From Parasporobacterium paucivorans DSM 15970 (lineage in GTDB: Bacteria; Bacillota; Clostridia; Lachnospirales; Lachnospiraceae), in assembly GCF_900141895.1 (NCBI RefSeq), contig NZ_FQYT01000011.1, forward strand, positions 28,412-92,411: a stretch of 64,000 nucleotides of DNA. Reading direction: 5' to 3'. Under the pieces are notes generated by a model, which made no database searches, had not been told where the DNA came from, and was given only the letters and a program-made list of their open reading frames with translations. Position numbers and translations under genes: made by a program. Position 1 is the stretch's first letter. Each line of letters starts with the position of its first letter. This document shows positions 46,867-56,362 of this stretch, piece by piece.

Positions 46867-48945
46867 TCAGTTTTGTTTCGTTATTTTGATTTTTTCGGAG
46901 TGCCCGCAGGTCTCATTGCTGCATACTGCTTTTTCACCTTTTTCTATCATATAGGAGCCGCATTTTCTGCATTTTACTTCCAACGGCTTCTGCCATGACA
47001 TAAAGTCACACTCAGGATTATTTTCACATCCAAAATATTTACGTCCTTTTTTTGTCTTACGGATTACAACTTCTTTTCCACACTTCGGACATTCAATTCC
47101 CGTCTTCTCAAAGTATGGCTTGGTATTTCTGCATTCCGGGAATTTAGGGCATGCAAGGAATTTTCCGTGAGGACCATATTTAACGACCATATTGCTTCCG
47201 CACAACTCGCAGACAGTATCTGTGATCTCATCTTCAATTAATATCTTTTCCAGCTTCTCTTCTGCCTCTTTAAGGGCAAGATCCAGATCCGGATAAAAGT
47301 TGCTTATGACACTTTTCCATTTGACCTTGCCTTCTTCCACCATATCCAGCAGGGATTCCATGTTCGCGGTGAAGGTCGGATCCACAACTGCAGGAAATGC
47401 GGTCAGCATGATGGAGTTAACCGCTTCTCCAAGTTCTGTCACGTACAGATTTTTATTTTCTTTTGCCACATATCGTCGGGCAATGATTGTGCCGATAGTC
47501 GGTGCATATGTACTTGGCCTTCCGACCCCCAGCTCTTCCAGTGCCTTTACCAGAGCCGACTCCGTGAAATGGGCCGGCGGCTGGGTGAAGTGCTGTTTTG
47601 CGTCCATTTCCGCCAGGGAAAACTCTGTTGTATCCTTAATCTTATTGAGCAGGACGTTGCTTCCTTCCTTCTCATCGTCTTCTTCAACATAAACAGCCGT
47701 AAAGCCATCGAAGACGAGCTTGGACGCAGACACTTTGAATATGTATCTGTTGGCGTTCAGCTTAATGGAAGTTGTTTCATACTTCGCATTCTGCATACGG
47801 CTGGCAACAGCGCGCCTCCAGATAAGCTGGTACAGCCTGAATTGGTCTCTTGACAGGTCATCCTTGACAACAGCCGGCGTCAGATCGACATTCGTAGGAC
47901 GGATAGCTTCATGGGCATCCTGGATTTTGGAACCATTTTCTTTTTTTGTCCTGGTTTTCAGTACATACTCTTTTCCGTGGGTATTGGTAATATACTCCTT
48001 TAAAGCCAGATCCGCCTCATCCGATATCCTCGTGGAATCGGTTCTCAGATATGAAATCAGACCTATTGTGCCTTTTTTCTTGACATCAATACCCTCATAC
48101 AGCTGCTGTGCAATCCTCATTGTTTTCTGCGTGGAAAAGTTAAGTCCCTTGGAGGCTTCCTGCTGCAGCGTACTGGTGGTAAAGGGCAGCGGAGATGTCT
48201 TGGAACGTTCTCCATGTTTGATGCCCGCTACTTTGAACTCGGGATTTTCCAGCTCTTCCATAATCGTGTCCATCTGCTGTTTATTGGTAATATTGATTTT
48301 CCCTTTTTCGTCACCGTAAAACTTTGCGATAAGTGGTCTTTTTTCCCCGGTGATATTCAATATTGCGTCCAGAGTCCAGTATTCTTCCGGGACAAAGGAA
48401 TTGATTTCTTCTTCTCTGTCACAGATGATTCTGAGAGTAACAGACTGTACACGTCCGGCGCTTAATCCTCTTTTGATTTTTTTCCATAAGAGCGGGCTTA
48501 TACCGTAACCAACCATTCTATCCAGGGTTCGTCTTGCCTGCTGGGCATCCACCAGGTTCATGTCAATATCCCTCGGATGTTTCAGGGAATTTTTCACCGC
48601 GCTCTGGGTAATTTCATTGAAGGTGATTCTTTCCATTTTACTCTCGTCCAGCTTTAACGCCTTGGACAAATGCCATGAAATCGCCTCTCCTTCACGGTCA
48701 GGATCCGTCGCCAGGAGAACTTTATCTACTTTTTTTGCTGCTTTTCTAAGCTCGGCCAGTTTTTCTCCTTTTCCCCTGATAGTTATATATTTCGGCTCAA
48801 AATCATTTTCTATATCGATTCCTAACTGACTTTTGGGGAGATCCCGTACGTGCCCATTGGATGCCTGCACTTCATAATTGGATCCCAAGAATTTCTTGAT
48901 TGTTTTCACCTTTGTGGGTGATTCTACTATTACCAGATATTTCAA
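46867..48945 (-). CDS. topA: DNA topoisomerase I
   Basis: Relaxes negative supercoils. 692 aa: Toprim domain (YLVIVESPTKVKTIKKFLG, ATDPDREGEAISWHL), catalytic tyrosine in GLISYLRTDSTR (about 303), and three C-terminal zinc ribbons, each with paired CxxC motifs (CELCGS; CPKCGK; CRKCGS). The start is a TTG 7 bases after GAGGG; it aligns with the usual N-terminus minus one residue. Placed between dprA and codY, the common Firmicutes order. Confidence 0.95.
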   Translation of the reverse strand: MKYLVIVESPTKVKTIKKFLGSNYEVQASNGHVRDLPKSQLGIDIENDFEPKYITIRGKGEKLAELRKAAKKVDKVLLATDPDREGEAISWHLSKALKLDESKMERITFNEITQSAVKNSLKHPRDIDMNLVDAQQARRTLDRMVGYGISPLLWKKIKRGLSAGRVQSVTLRIICDREEEINSFVPEEYWTLDAILNITGEKRPLIAKFYGDEKGKINITNKQQMDTIMEELENPEFKVAGIKHGERSKTSPLPFTTSTLQQEASKGLNFSTQKTMRIAQQLYEGIDVKKKGTIGLISYLRTDSTRISDEADLALKEYITNTHGKEYVLKTRTKKENGSKIQDAHEAIRPTNVDLTPAVVKDDLSRDQFRLYQLIWRRAVASRMQNAKYETTSIKLNANRYIFKVSASKLVFDGFTAVYVEEDDEKEGSNVLLNKIKDTTEFSLAEMDAKQHFTQPPAHFTESALVKALEELGVGRPSTYAPTIGTIIARRYVAKENKNLYVTELGEAVNSIMLTAFPAVVDPTFTANMESLLDMVEEGKVKWKSVISNFYPDLDLALKEAEEKLEKILIEDEITDTVCELCGSNMVVKYGPHGKFLACPKFPECRNTKPYFEKTGIECPKCGKEVVIRKTKKGRKYFGCENNPECDFMSWQKPLEVKCRKCGSYMIEKGEKAVCSNETCGHSEKIKITKQN

Positions 48946-48960
48946 TATGTTGCCCTCACT

Positions 48961-50040
48961 TTACAATTTCCTGGAGTAATACGTTTTTATGGGTTCATAT
49001 ATAAAGCCTGTCAATTCCAGTTCTACCAATATTTCTGTTGTTTTTCTTATGTTAAATCCACATTCTTTGCTGATTTGTCCTATATTTTTAGGCACCAAAT
49101 CCACATTACTATACACCACTTCAAAATCTTTTTCAAGGCTTATCATTTTCTTTTCTTGAATAACAGACGGTTCACAGCCCATATTTCCGTAAAGATCATT
49201 AATATTTGTGAGAATCTGTGCCCCCTCCCGTATCAGCCGGTTGCAGCCCGCGCTCAGGGGATCTGTTATCCTTCCCGGTATGGCAAAAACATCCTTCCCT
49301 TGCTCCAATGCATGCTCTACCGTAATAAATGAACCACTTTTTTCTTTTGCCTCCACAATGACCAGTTTATCGCACAGGGCGCTGATAAGGCGGTTTCTGT
49401 GGGGAAACTGCCAGGCTGCGGGCCTTACTCCCGGAGGATACTCTGAAATTATTCCTCCGCATTTGATCGTATCGACATACAAATCAATATTCTCCCTTGG
49501 ATAACAGATATCAATCCCGCAGCCCAAAATGCCGAAGCATGTTCCTCCGCCTGATATTGCCCCCATCTGGCTGTATGCGTCGATTCCCCGGGCCAGTCCA
49601 CTTATTATCTGTACGCCATTCCTTCCAAGCTGTCCGGCTATTGCACCGGCTATTTCTTTCCCGTAGCTGCTGCATTCTCTAGCGCCGACCATGGCTACCG
49701 CCGCCTTATCAGGGTCCGGAAGTCTCCCTTTTACAAAAAGGCCGTAGGGCTTATCATAAAGATTATATAATTTTTCCGGGAAAAGCTTATTTCCATAATA
49801 TATGAAAGAAATCCCCCTTTTGTCAAGTTTATTTAATTCCAGGGTCACATCCCTCTGTTTTCCCGTCTCCAAAAGTTCCTTTATATCACTTGCATTTATC
49901 CCTTTGGTCTCTGCCAGCTGTTTCGGTTTTGCATGGAATATTCTTTCGGGAGTCATGAACTTTTTAATGAGCCTGTCAATTTTTCCCTGCCACATATTCC
50001 GCGTGGTGCACAGCCAGAACCAGTATTCCTCTTCCGTCAT
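48961..50040 (-). CDS. dprA: DNA-processing protein DprA/Smf
   Basis: Loads RecA onto incoming single-stranded DNA during transformation. 359 aa: N-terminal helical/SAM-like part, the Rossmann-like core (about 105-290) with AMVGARECSSYGKEIAGAIA, ISGLARGIDAYSQMGA and PHRNRLISALCDKLVIVEA, and a C-terminal winged-helix DML1-like part. Its ATG overlaps the comM stop by 4 bp, so they are coupled. topA begins 15 bp after it. Confidence 0.95.
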   Translation of the reverse strand: MTEEEYWFWLCTTRNMWQGKIDRLIKKFMTPERIFHAKPKQLAETKGINASDIKELLETGKQRDVTLELNKLDKRGISFIYYGNKLFPEKLYNLYDKPYGLFVKGRLPDPDKAAVAMVGARECSSYGKEIAGAIAGQLGRNGVQIISGLARGIDAYSQMGAISGGGTCFGILGCGIDICYPRENIDLYVDTIKCGGIISEYPPGVRPAAWQFPHRNRLISALCDKLVIVEAKEKSGSFITVEHALEQGKDVFAIPGRITDPLSAGCNRLIREGAQILTNINDLYGNMGCEPSVIQEKKMISLEKDFEVVYSNVDLVPKNIGQISKECGFNIRKTTEILVELELTGFIYEPIKTYYSRKL

Positions 50041-51566
50041 AGCCCCTTCTCCTTTATGGTATTCCTGTATGCAATCGCTTCCAGAATATGCTCTCTCCTT
50101 ATTTCGGTTTCTCCGTCCAGATCCGCAATGGTCCTTGCAACCTTGACTATTTTGTGATATGCCCTGGCAGAGAGACCGAGCCTCTCATAACTGTCGCTTA
50201 AAAGCTTTTGACAGTTTTCTGGAACCGGACAATACTCCTTTATATAAGAAGCTTTTAGACGGGAATTGAAGCAGATTCCGGTATCTTCATATCTCATGCG
50301 CTGCATTTCCCTTGCTTTTTCAATTCTGGACTTCATTTCTGCTGAGGATGCTGTCCGGCCGTCCTTTTGGAGAAGGTTGATTTTGACGGGATTCATGTAT
50401 ATGCATATGTCTATCCTGTCTAAAAGGGGCCCCCGGATTTTTTCCGAATATTTATTGATATTGTACTGGGTGCAGCTGCATCTTGCCTTGTCCGGGTAAT
50501 ACCCGCAGGGACATGGATTCATTGCAGCTGCCAGCATGAAATCCGCCGGAAACTCATGGGAAGCTTTATCTCTTGCAATATTTACCTTCTGATCTTCCAG
50601 CGGCTGTCTGAGTGTCTCCAGCGCAGATCTGGAGTATTCCGGCAGCTCATCCAGAAACAACATTCCTTTATGGGCAAGCGTCACCTCTCCTGGCTTGGGT
50701 ATTCTGCCTCCGCCAACCAATGCCTGGGCTGTAATGGTGTGATGAGGTGCCCTGAATGGATGATTCCTGATCATATTCTGTTTTTCCATCAGACCCATTG
50801 TGCTGTATATCCTGGTAATCTCGATAATTTCCTCATATGTCATTTCCGGGAAAATGGTCGGCATGCAGTTTGCGATCATCGATTTCCCGGATCCCGGAGG
50901 GCCAATCATCAGAATGTTGTGCATCCCCGCCACGGCTATCTCAACTGCTCTTTTCGCCGTTTCCTGCCCGCATATATCGGCAAATTCAAGGCCATATTCA
51001 TTCTTTAGCGGATCAAGCGACGTTACGCAATCAAAAGCCTCCGGATAGGCCATTTCCGGATTGTTCAGCATGGCCACAGTTTCTTTCAGACTGCCCGCCC
51101 CGATAACATCTACGCCCCTGACCGCAGCCCCTTCCTTTGCGTTTCCCTGCGGCACTATAATTCTCGGGATGCCAAGCTCCTTTGCCAGCAGTGTTATGCT
51201 TAGAATTCCATTGACTCCCTTCAGGGTTCCGTCAAGGCTCAGCTCACCTGCAAACATTGTATCCTGAACATTCTCACGAGGTACTATGCCTAAGGAAACT
51301 AAAATACCTACTGCAATGGGCAGATCAAAATAACTCCCTTCTTTCCGAATGTCTGCGGGAGACAAATTAATCGTTATTCTTTTTGGAGGTACTACGAATC
51401 CGGAATTTCTGATAGCTGACCTCACCCTCTCCCTGGACTCTTTCACCTCGGAAGAAAGCAGACCTACCATGGAAAAATTCGGAAGTCCGTTTCCAATATC
51501 GGCCTCAACAGAGACCGGATATGCACAGATACCGGATATCGCCCCGCTGTTAATTTTACAAAAAAT
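50037..51566 (-). CDS. comM: YifB/ComM Mg-chelatase-like AAA+ ATPase; ATT start inferred
   Basis: AAA+ hexameric helicase-like protein; ComM promotes branch migration of incoming DNA in Gram-negative bacteria. 509 aa: N-terminal ChlI-type domain (about 20-120, LPNFSMVGLLSSEVKESRERV), Walker A IGPPGSGKSM, Walker B in GMLFLDELPEY, and a C-terminal Mg_chelatase_C domain. The family begins MFSKVxSGA; here the aligned residues are IFCKINSGA with an ATT in the Met position, 9 bases after a strong AAAGGAG. An upstream in-frame ATG at 51635 has no ribosome-binding site. An ATT initiator is therefore the best reading. Confidence 0.88.
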   Translation of the reverse strand: MFCKINSGAISGICAYPVSVEADIGNGLPNFSMVGLLSSEVKESRERVRSAIRNSGFVVPPKRITINLSPADIRKEGSYFDLPIAVGILVSLGIVPRENVQDTMFAGELSLDGTLKGVNGILSITLLAKELGIPRIIVPQGNAKEGAAVRGVDVIGAGSLKETVAMLNNPEMAYPEAFDCVTSLDPLKNEYGLEFADICGQETAKRAVEIAVAGMHNILMIGPPGSGKSMIANCMPTIFPEMTYEEIIEITRIYSTMGLMEKQNMIRNHPFRAPHHTITAQALVGGGRIPKPGEVTLAHKGMLFLDELPEYSRSALETLRQPLEDQKVNIARDKASHEFPADFMLAAAMNPCPCGYYPDKARCSCTQYNINKYSEKIRGPLLDRIDICIYMNPVKINLLQKDGRTASSAEMKSRIEKAREMQRMRYEDTGICFNSRLKASYIKEYCPVPENCQKLLSDSYERLGLSARAYHKIVKVARTIADLDGETEIRREHILEAIAYRNTIKEKGL

Positions 51567-51660
51567 AACACACCACTCCTTTATTGTTTTTTTGATTTGG
51601 GAAAATGTTTTGATTTGACAGTATGCCGAAAGCATAGATAATTAGATTTGATTTAGAACA

Positions 51661-51701
51661 ATTATAGCAGATTCCTGTCCATCGGACAAGAATCTGCTAT
51701 A
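51661..51701 (-). promoter_or_regulatory. palindromic promoter of comM-dprA
   Basis: An 18-bp inverted repeat (51663-51680 and 51684-51701, one mismatch, 3-bp centre) contains, on the minus strand, TTGTCC and TATAAT with a 17-bp spacer. On the plus strand the mirror gives CTGTCC and TATAAA at the same spacing. It looks like a promoter under an operator that spans the whole core. Confidence 0.6.
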
Positions 51702-51783
51702 AAAATAAATTAATATTTGGTCTCTTCGACCTGATCCGACCCTGTATGAATATAAATTTCCATATTTATGATAATCTCAACAG

Positions 51784-51823
51784 CAGAAAATCTCCGGATC
51801 GTCATGCATCCGGAGATTTCCTA
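51784..51823 (-). terminator. terminator after folD
   Basis: Stem AAATCTCCGGAT with its complement around GCATGACG, ending in a TTTTCT stretch on the minus strand, 15 bp beyond the folD stop. Confidence 0.8.
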
Positions 51824-51837
51824 ATAAAATAATGAAA

Positions 51838-52695
51838 TTATTTATTGCCTTTAACTGCTTTGAGGGCAGCACGTACAACGTGGGAAGCCATTACTGTGTT
51901 GGTAACTCCGCCAACACCACCTGGAACAGGTGTAATGTATCCTACCAGCGGTGCCACTTCATCAAAAGCAACATCTCCACACATTTTTCCGTCTACAAAA
52001 TTGATGCCGACGTCAATAACGACACAGTCTTTTCCAGCTTTTTCAACATGGGCTCTCTTAACCAGACCTGGTACTCCTGCTGCTGCGATGATGATATCTG
52101 CGTCTTCACATCTCTTGATTGTATCCTTAGTGAATACATGACACCAGGAAACACTGGCATTACGGGCGATCATCAGATATCCCAATGGGCGTCCCACAAC
52201 CAGGCTGTGGCCGATGATTACAACGTTTTTCCCCTGGCAGTCGATTCCGATGTGATCCACAATCTTCATTACTGCTTCCGGTGTACATGGGTAATATCCA
52301 CTCTCATCTCCCATGGCCAGTTTTGCGAAGTTGATCGGGCTCATGCAGTCCATATCCTTATCCGGATTGATCATCCTGCTGATGTTCGCATCACTCAGAT
52401 GTGCAGGAAGTGGTCTGAATAAAAGAATTCCATGCACTGTCGGGTCATCGTTCACTTTCATAAACTCTTTGTCAAATTCTTCCTGCGCGATATCCTCAGG
52501 GAGCTCAAAAGTCTTAACTTCCAATCCAACGGATTCAGCAGTTTTTCTGACACCTTTTTCATAGGAAAGATCTCCGGGTTTCGCTCCGATTCTCACGATA
52601 CCGAGGGTAGGTTTGACATCCCCAAGACTTTCAATATCCTTCATCATTTGCTGTTTTAATCCCTCAGCAACTTCAACACCTTTTACAATAGTCAT
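51838..52695 (-). CDS. folD: FolD methylene-THF dehydrogenase, cyclohydrolase residues lost
   Basis: Oxidises/reduces the methylene-/methenyl-tetrahydrofolate pair. 285 aa with the two-domain FolD fold: GIVRIGAKPGDLSY, NPDKDMDC, NADP-binding VVIIGHSLVVGRPLG and YITPVPGGVGGVT. Against the E. coli protein, with no gaps, Tyr50 is kept (Tyr45 here) but catalytic Lys54 is Val49, and the Gln of the QLPLP motif is Phe93 (FRPLP). Both are needed for cyclohydrolase activity in studied enzymes, so this FolD is probably a dehydrogenase only. A separate cyclohydrolase, fchA, is 49 bp upstream. The ATG at 52695 has AAGGAG ahead. Confidence 0.94.
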   Translation of the reverse strand: MTIVKGVEVAEGLKQQMMKDIESLGDVKPTLGIVRIGAKPGDLSYEKGVRKTAESVGLEVKTFELPEDIAQEEFDKEFMKVNDDPTVHGILLFRPLPAHLSDANISRMINPDKDMDCMSPINFAKLAMGDESGYYPCTPEAVMKIVDHIGIDCQGKNVVIIGHSLVVGRPLGYLMIARNASVSWCHVFTKDTIKRCEDADIIIAAAGVPGLVKRAHVEKAGKDCVVIDVGINFVDGKMCGDVAFDEVAPLVGYITPVPGGVGGVTNTVMASHVVRAALKAVKGNK

Positions 52696-52744
52696 TTTTA
52701 TCTCCTTCATCCATCCATCGATGCTGACAGATGTCCGTAATGTA

Positions 52745-53374
52745 TTATTTCAATCTGCCAAGCACATCCGTAAAAATATTTTCGGCAAGCGCCGTATATT
52801 TTTGCAGCATGTCATCAGCCTTTTTGTTAATTGATCCAGCATAGTCCTTGTCTGTCATGGATTTCGTATTGATGAACACATTCAGGCTGGCACCCATAAT
52901 GGCCGAACGGCAGAAGGCCGCACCGACCCCGGCATCGCTGATGGCAAGAGCTGTTCCTTTTTGGGCAAATTCCTGAATAATGTCAATCGCTTCCCCACAT
53001 TTTTCCATGATTTTCAAAGGTACGGCACAAGCGTCCCGAAGGCATTCTTCCATCACCTGGGCCTTATATGCCTTTTCTTCCTCTGTCTCTTTGGGGAGAC
53101 CATATGCTTTTGAGAGCGGCTCGAACATTTTCGCATCTTCCTGCATCAAATCCAGCAGTTCTGTCTGGAGTCTGTCTGCTTTTTCCTTCAATGCAATAAT
53201 GTCGTCCTGCACATCCGCATACTTCTTTTTACCAATGGTCAGACTTCCAACCATGTTCCCAAGAGCCATACCAACGGCCGCAACCAGGGCTGATGCCCCG
53301 CCGCCGCCTGGTACTGGTTCTTTGGAAGCCAGAACTTCTACAAAATCCACACAACTGAAATCTTTAAAATCCAT
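52745..53374 (-). CDS. fchA: methenyl-THF cyclohydrolase (cyclodeaminase family)
   Basis: 209-aa all-helical protein of the formiminotransferase-cyclodeaminase family, with EPVPGGGGASALVAAVGMALGNMV at the N-terminus and ISDAGVGAAFCRSAIMGASLNV later. In acetogens and purinolytic clostridia a stand-alone member of this type is the methenyl-tetrahydrofolate cyclohydrolase. The companion FolD lacks cyclohydrolase residues, which supports that function over formimino-THF cyclodeaminase; no histidine-utilisation gene is nearby. Lies between fhs and folD, 21 and 49 bp away. Confidence 0.9.
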   Translation of the reverse strand: MDFKDFSCVDFVEVLASKEPVPGGGGASALVAAVGMALGNMVGSLTIGKKKYADVQDDIIALKEKADRLQTELLDLMQEDAKMFEPLSKAYGLPKETEEEKAYKAQVMEECLRDACAVPLKIMEKCGEAIDIIQEFAQKGTALAISDAGVGAAFCRSAIMGASLNVFINTKSMTDKDYAGSINKKADDMLQKYTALAENIFTDVLGRLK

Positions 53375-53395
53375 AGCTTACCCTTTTCCTTTTAT

Positions 53396-55069
53396 TTAGA
53401 ATAATCCAGCAATCTTTCCAGTAGAATCTACATCGATTTTCTCAGCAGATGGAACTTTTGGCAGTCCAGGCATTGTCATGACATCGCCTGTCAGGACAAC
53501 GATAAATCCGGCTCCGGCTGATACCTTAAGATTTCTTACTGTTACAGTAAAGCCTTCTGGCGCGCCCTTAAGTGTTGGATCATCAGAAATACTGTACTGG
53601 GTCTTTGCCATACAGATCGGAAGCTTGTCAAATCCAAGCTCAGTGAGCTGCTGTGCCTGTTTAACGGCATTTCCAACAAGCTGAACACCTGCTCCGTGGT
53701 ATATTTTCTTGACGATGGTTTCGATTTTTTCAACGATAGGAATGTCCAGTTCGTAGCTCTGTTTGAAGCTGTTTGGCTCTTCACATAACCTTACGACTTC
53801 TTTGGCAAGGGCAACTCCGCCTTCTCCGCCTTTTGCCCAAACTTCTGAAAGCGCAACATTTACTCCCAGAGCGTTGCATTTTGCTTCTACAAGGTCAAGC
53901 TCAGCCCTTGTGTCAGTTGGGAATGCATTGATGGCAACTACACATGGAAGTCCGAATACTTTCGTAACGTTCTCAACATGTCTTAAAAGGTTTGGAAGGC
54001 CCTTTTCCAGAGCTTCCAGGTTTTCGTTGTTCAGATCTGCTTTTGCCACGCCGCCGTGATGTTTCAGAGCACGCACAGTTGCAACCAGAACTACTGCAGA
54101 TGGCTGAATTCCAGCCATACGGCATTTGATATCAAGGAACTTCTCAGCTCCCAGATCCGCACCGAATCCGGCTTCTGTAACGGCGTAATCACCGAATTTC
54201 AGAGCCATTTTGGTTGCCATTATGGAGTTGCAGCCATGTGCGATATTGGCGAAAGGTCCACCATGAATAAATGCAGGAGTTCCTTCAAGAGTCTGAACAA
54301 GGTTCGGCTTAAGGGCATCCTTAAGAAGAGCCGCCATGGCTCCATGTGCCTTCAAGTCAGCTGCTGTAACAGGTTTTTCGTCTCTGGTATAGCCAACGAT
54401 GATTCGTCCAAGGCGTTCCTTGAGGTCATCGATGTTCAAGGCAAGACACAAGATTGCCATAACTTCTGATGCAACAGTTATCTCAAATCCATCTTCCCTT
54501 GGCATTCCGTTCACTCTGCCGCCAAGACCATCTGCGATAAAACGGAGCTGACGGTCGTTCATATCTACTGCTCTTTTCCAGGTGATTCTTCTTGGATCAA
54601 TATCAAGGGTATTTCCCTGATAAATATGATTGTCGATCATAGCCGCCAGGAGGTTGTTTGCTGCTCCGATTGCATGAAAGTCACCAGTAAAATGCAGGTT
54701 GATATCTTCCATCGGAACAACCTGTGCATATCCGCCGCCGGCTGCTCCACCTTTTACTCCGAAAACTGGTCCTAATGATGGTTCTCTGAGGGCAACCATG
54801 GATTTTTTGCCTATTTTACGTAATCCGTCGGAAAGTCCTACAGTTGTTGTTGTTTTTCCTTCACCGGCAGGTGTAGGTGTTATGGCTGTTACAAGAATCA
54901 GTTTGCCGTTTTCATTCTTCATGTCATTCATGATGTTGTAATCGATTTTCGCTTTGTATTTACCGTACTGTTCTACATAATCCTCACTAATTCCCAACTG
55001 TTTTGCGATTTCCGTAATCGGAAGCGGCGTTGACTCCTGTGCGATTTCAATATCTGATTTAAATTCCAT
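53396..55069 (-). CDS. fhs: formate-tetrahydrofolate ligase
   Basis: ATP-dependent activation of formate to 10-formyl-THF, the entry step of the methyl branch of the Wood-Ljungdahl pathway. 557 aa, the usual homotetramer length. P-loop [40 protein letters not shown] (given in part), [11 protein letters not shown] and [14 protein letters not shown] are all canonical. The ATG at 55069 is 9 bases after AAGGAG; a TTG two codons earlier is poorly spaced. Its start overlaps the end of folC by 11 bp. Confidence 0.96.
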   Translation of the reverse strand: MEFKSDIEIAQESTPLPITEIAKQLGISEDYVEQYGKYKAKIDYNIMNDMKNENGKLILVTAITPTPAGEGKTTTTVGLSDGLRKIGKKSMVALREPSLGPVFGVKGGAAGGGYAQVVPMEDINLHFTGDFHAIGAANNLLAAMIDNHIYQGNTLDIDPRRITWKRAVDMNDRQLRFIADGLGGRVNGMPREDGFEITVASEVMAILCLALNIDDLKERLGRIIVGYTRDEKPVTAADLKAHGAMAALLKDALKPNLVQTLEGTPAFIHGGPFANIAHGCNSIMATKMALKFGDYAVTEAGFGADLGAEKFLDIKCRMAGIQPSAVVLVATVRALKHHGGVAKADLNNENLEALEKGLPNLLRHVENVTKVFGLPCVVAINAFPTDTRAELDLVEAKCNALGVNVALSEVWAKGGEGGVALAKEVVRLCEEPNSFKQSYELDIPIVEKIETIVKKIYHGAGVQLVGNAVKQAQQLTELGFDKLPICMAKTQYSISDDPTLKGAPEGFTVTVRNLKVSAGAGFIVVLTGDVMTMPGLPKVPSAEKIDVDSTGKIAGLF

Positions 55070-56348
55070 TTTCAATATCTCCTTTTCTACCTATTATATA
55101 TGCACGGACATCCCCTACCATGTAGAGGGAGCCTATAGCACAGACTACTCCGTCATTTCCGGAAGCTTCAATGGCTCTGTCGACACCCTGCGCAACACTT
55201 ATGCAGGCCGTCGCATTTGCGCCTTTTTTCTCAAGCAGGCTGGCCAGCTTTTCCGCCGGCATGGCTCGGCTATTGTCCGGTGTTACTGTAAAAAACTCAG
55301 AAGCCAGAGGGACGATTTCATCCAGCATGGCATCTACATCCTTATCTGCCATAATGCCCATCAGAAAGATAATCCGTTTGCCTTGAAAATATTTCCTGAT
55401 GCTTTCGGCAGTAGCCTTGATCCCCTGGGGGTTGTGGGAACCATCGACTATAACAATCGGATTTCTCTTCAACACTTCAAATCTGCCCGGCCACCGGGTT
55501 TTTTTCAAGCCTTTTCCGACTGCTTCTTCGCTGATTTTCCAGTTTTTACTCCGGAGAATGGATACTGCTTCCAGGACCATGGCCGCATTGTAAACCTGAT
55601 AGGAGCCAATCAGTGGAATGGTATACTTCTCTCCCTTGTATGAAAAAGTCTGGCTGTCAATATCAAAGATGCCGGGAATCACCTGTGAAAAGTCTGGACT
55701 GTGATATTTTGCGTCCTTACTTTCGCAGTATTCTTTTATAATACTCTCAATCTTTTCATCCTGCTGATAAACCAGGACATCTGTATGGTTTTTAATGATT
55801 CCGGCTTTTGTCCTGGCAATGGCATCCAGGGTTCCGCCCAGCTCGTTGACGTGGTCAAGACCGATTGCGGTAATAACAGCCAGTTCCGGAAAATCAATAA
55901 CGTTCGTGGAATCAAGCTCTCCACCCATTCCTACTTCCAGAACAACAATATCGCATTGGTTTCTTTTAAAGTACTCCATCGCGATTGCAGTGTTCAGCTC
56001 GAACTCGGTGGGAGGATCCTCCATGGTATCAGCGTGCGGTCTTACGTCTGTGGCAATCAGGGCAAGTTCATCATTGGAAATGGGCACATTGTCAATCTGC
56101 ATTCTTTCATTGAAAAAATTGACGTATGGTGACGTAAACAGACCCGTCCTGTATCCCGCCTCTATCAGTACGGATGAAAGCATCGCCGCCGTCGATCCCT
56201 TTCCATTCGTTCCGCCAATGTGGATAAATTTCAGTTGCTTCTGGGGATTCCCTAAATTCAGGAGAAGTCCCTGGATTCTTTCAAGCCCCAGTTTTGACCC
56301 CATCCAGTTGATGCTGTTAATATACTCCAGTGTCTCTTCGTAGTTCAT
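55059..56348 (-). CDS. folC: folylpolyglutamate synthase / dihydrofolate synthase
   Basis: Adds glutamates to folates so they are retained and bound by C1 enzymes. 429 aa: P-loop [44 protein letters not shown] and the C-terminal DGSHNPQG. It lies between metF and fhs, overlapping fhs by 11 bp and starting 14 bp after metF, so folate modification is co-expressed with folate C1 metabolism. Whether it also makes dihydrofolate cannot be told from sequence. Confidence 0.94.
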   Translation of the reverse strand: MNYEETLEYINSINWMGSKLGLERIQGLLLNLGNPQKQLKFIHIGGTNGKGSTAAMLSSVLIEAGYRTGLFTSPYVNFFNERMQIDNVPISNDELALIATDVRPHADTMEDPPTEFELNTAIAMEYFKRNQCDIVVLEVGMGGELDSTNVIDFPELAVITAIGLDHVNELGGTLDAIARTKAGIIKNHTDVLVYQQDEKIESIIKEYCESKDAKYHSPDFSQVIPGIFDIDSQTFSYKGEKYTIPLIGSYQVYNAAMVLEAVSILRSKNWKISEEAVGKGLKKTRWPGRFEVLKRNPIVIVDGSHNPQGIKATAESIRKYFQGKRIIFLMGIMADKDVDAMLDEIVPLASEFFTVTPDNSRAMPAEKLASLLEKKGANATACISVAQGVDRAIEASGNDGVVCAIGSLYMVGDVRAYIIGRKGDIENGI

Positions 56349-56362
56349 AATATTCCTTCTGA

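Noticed and set aside
51567..51635. Longer comM starting at the ATG 51635
   Set aside because: No ribosome-binding site, Lys/Ile-rich residues absent from the family, and a site close to the likely transcription start.
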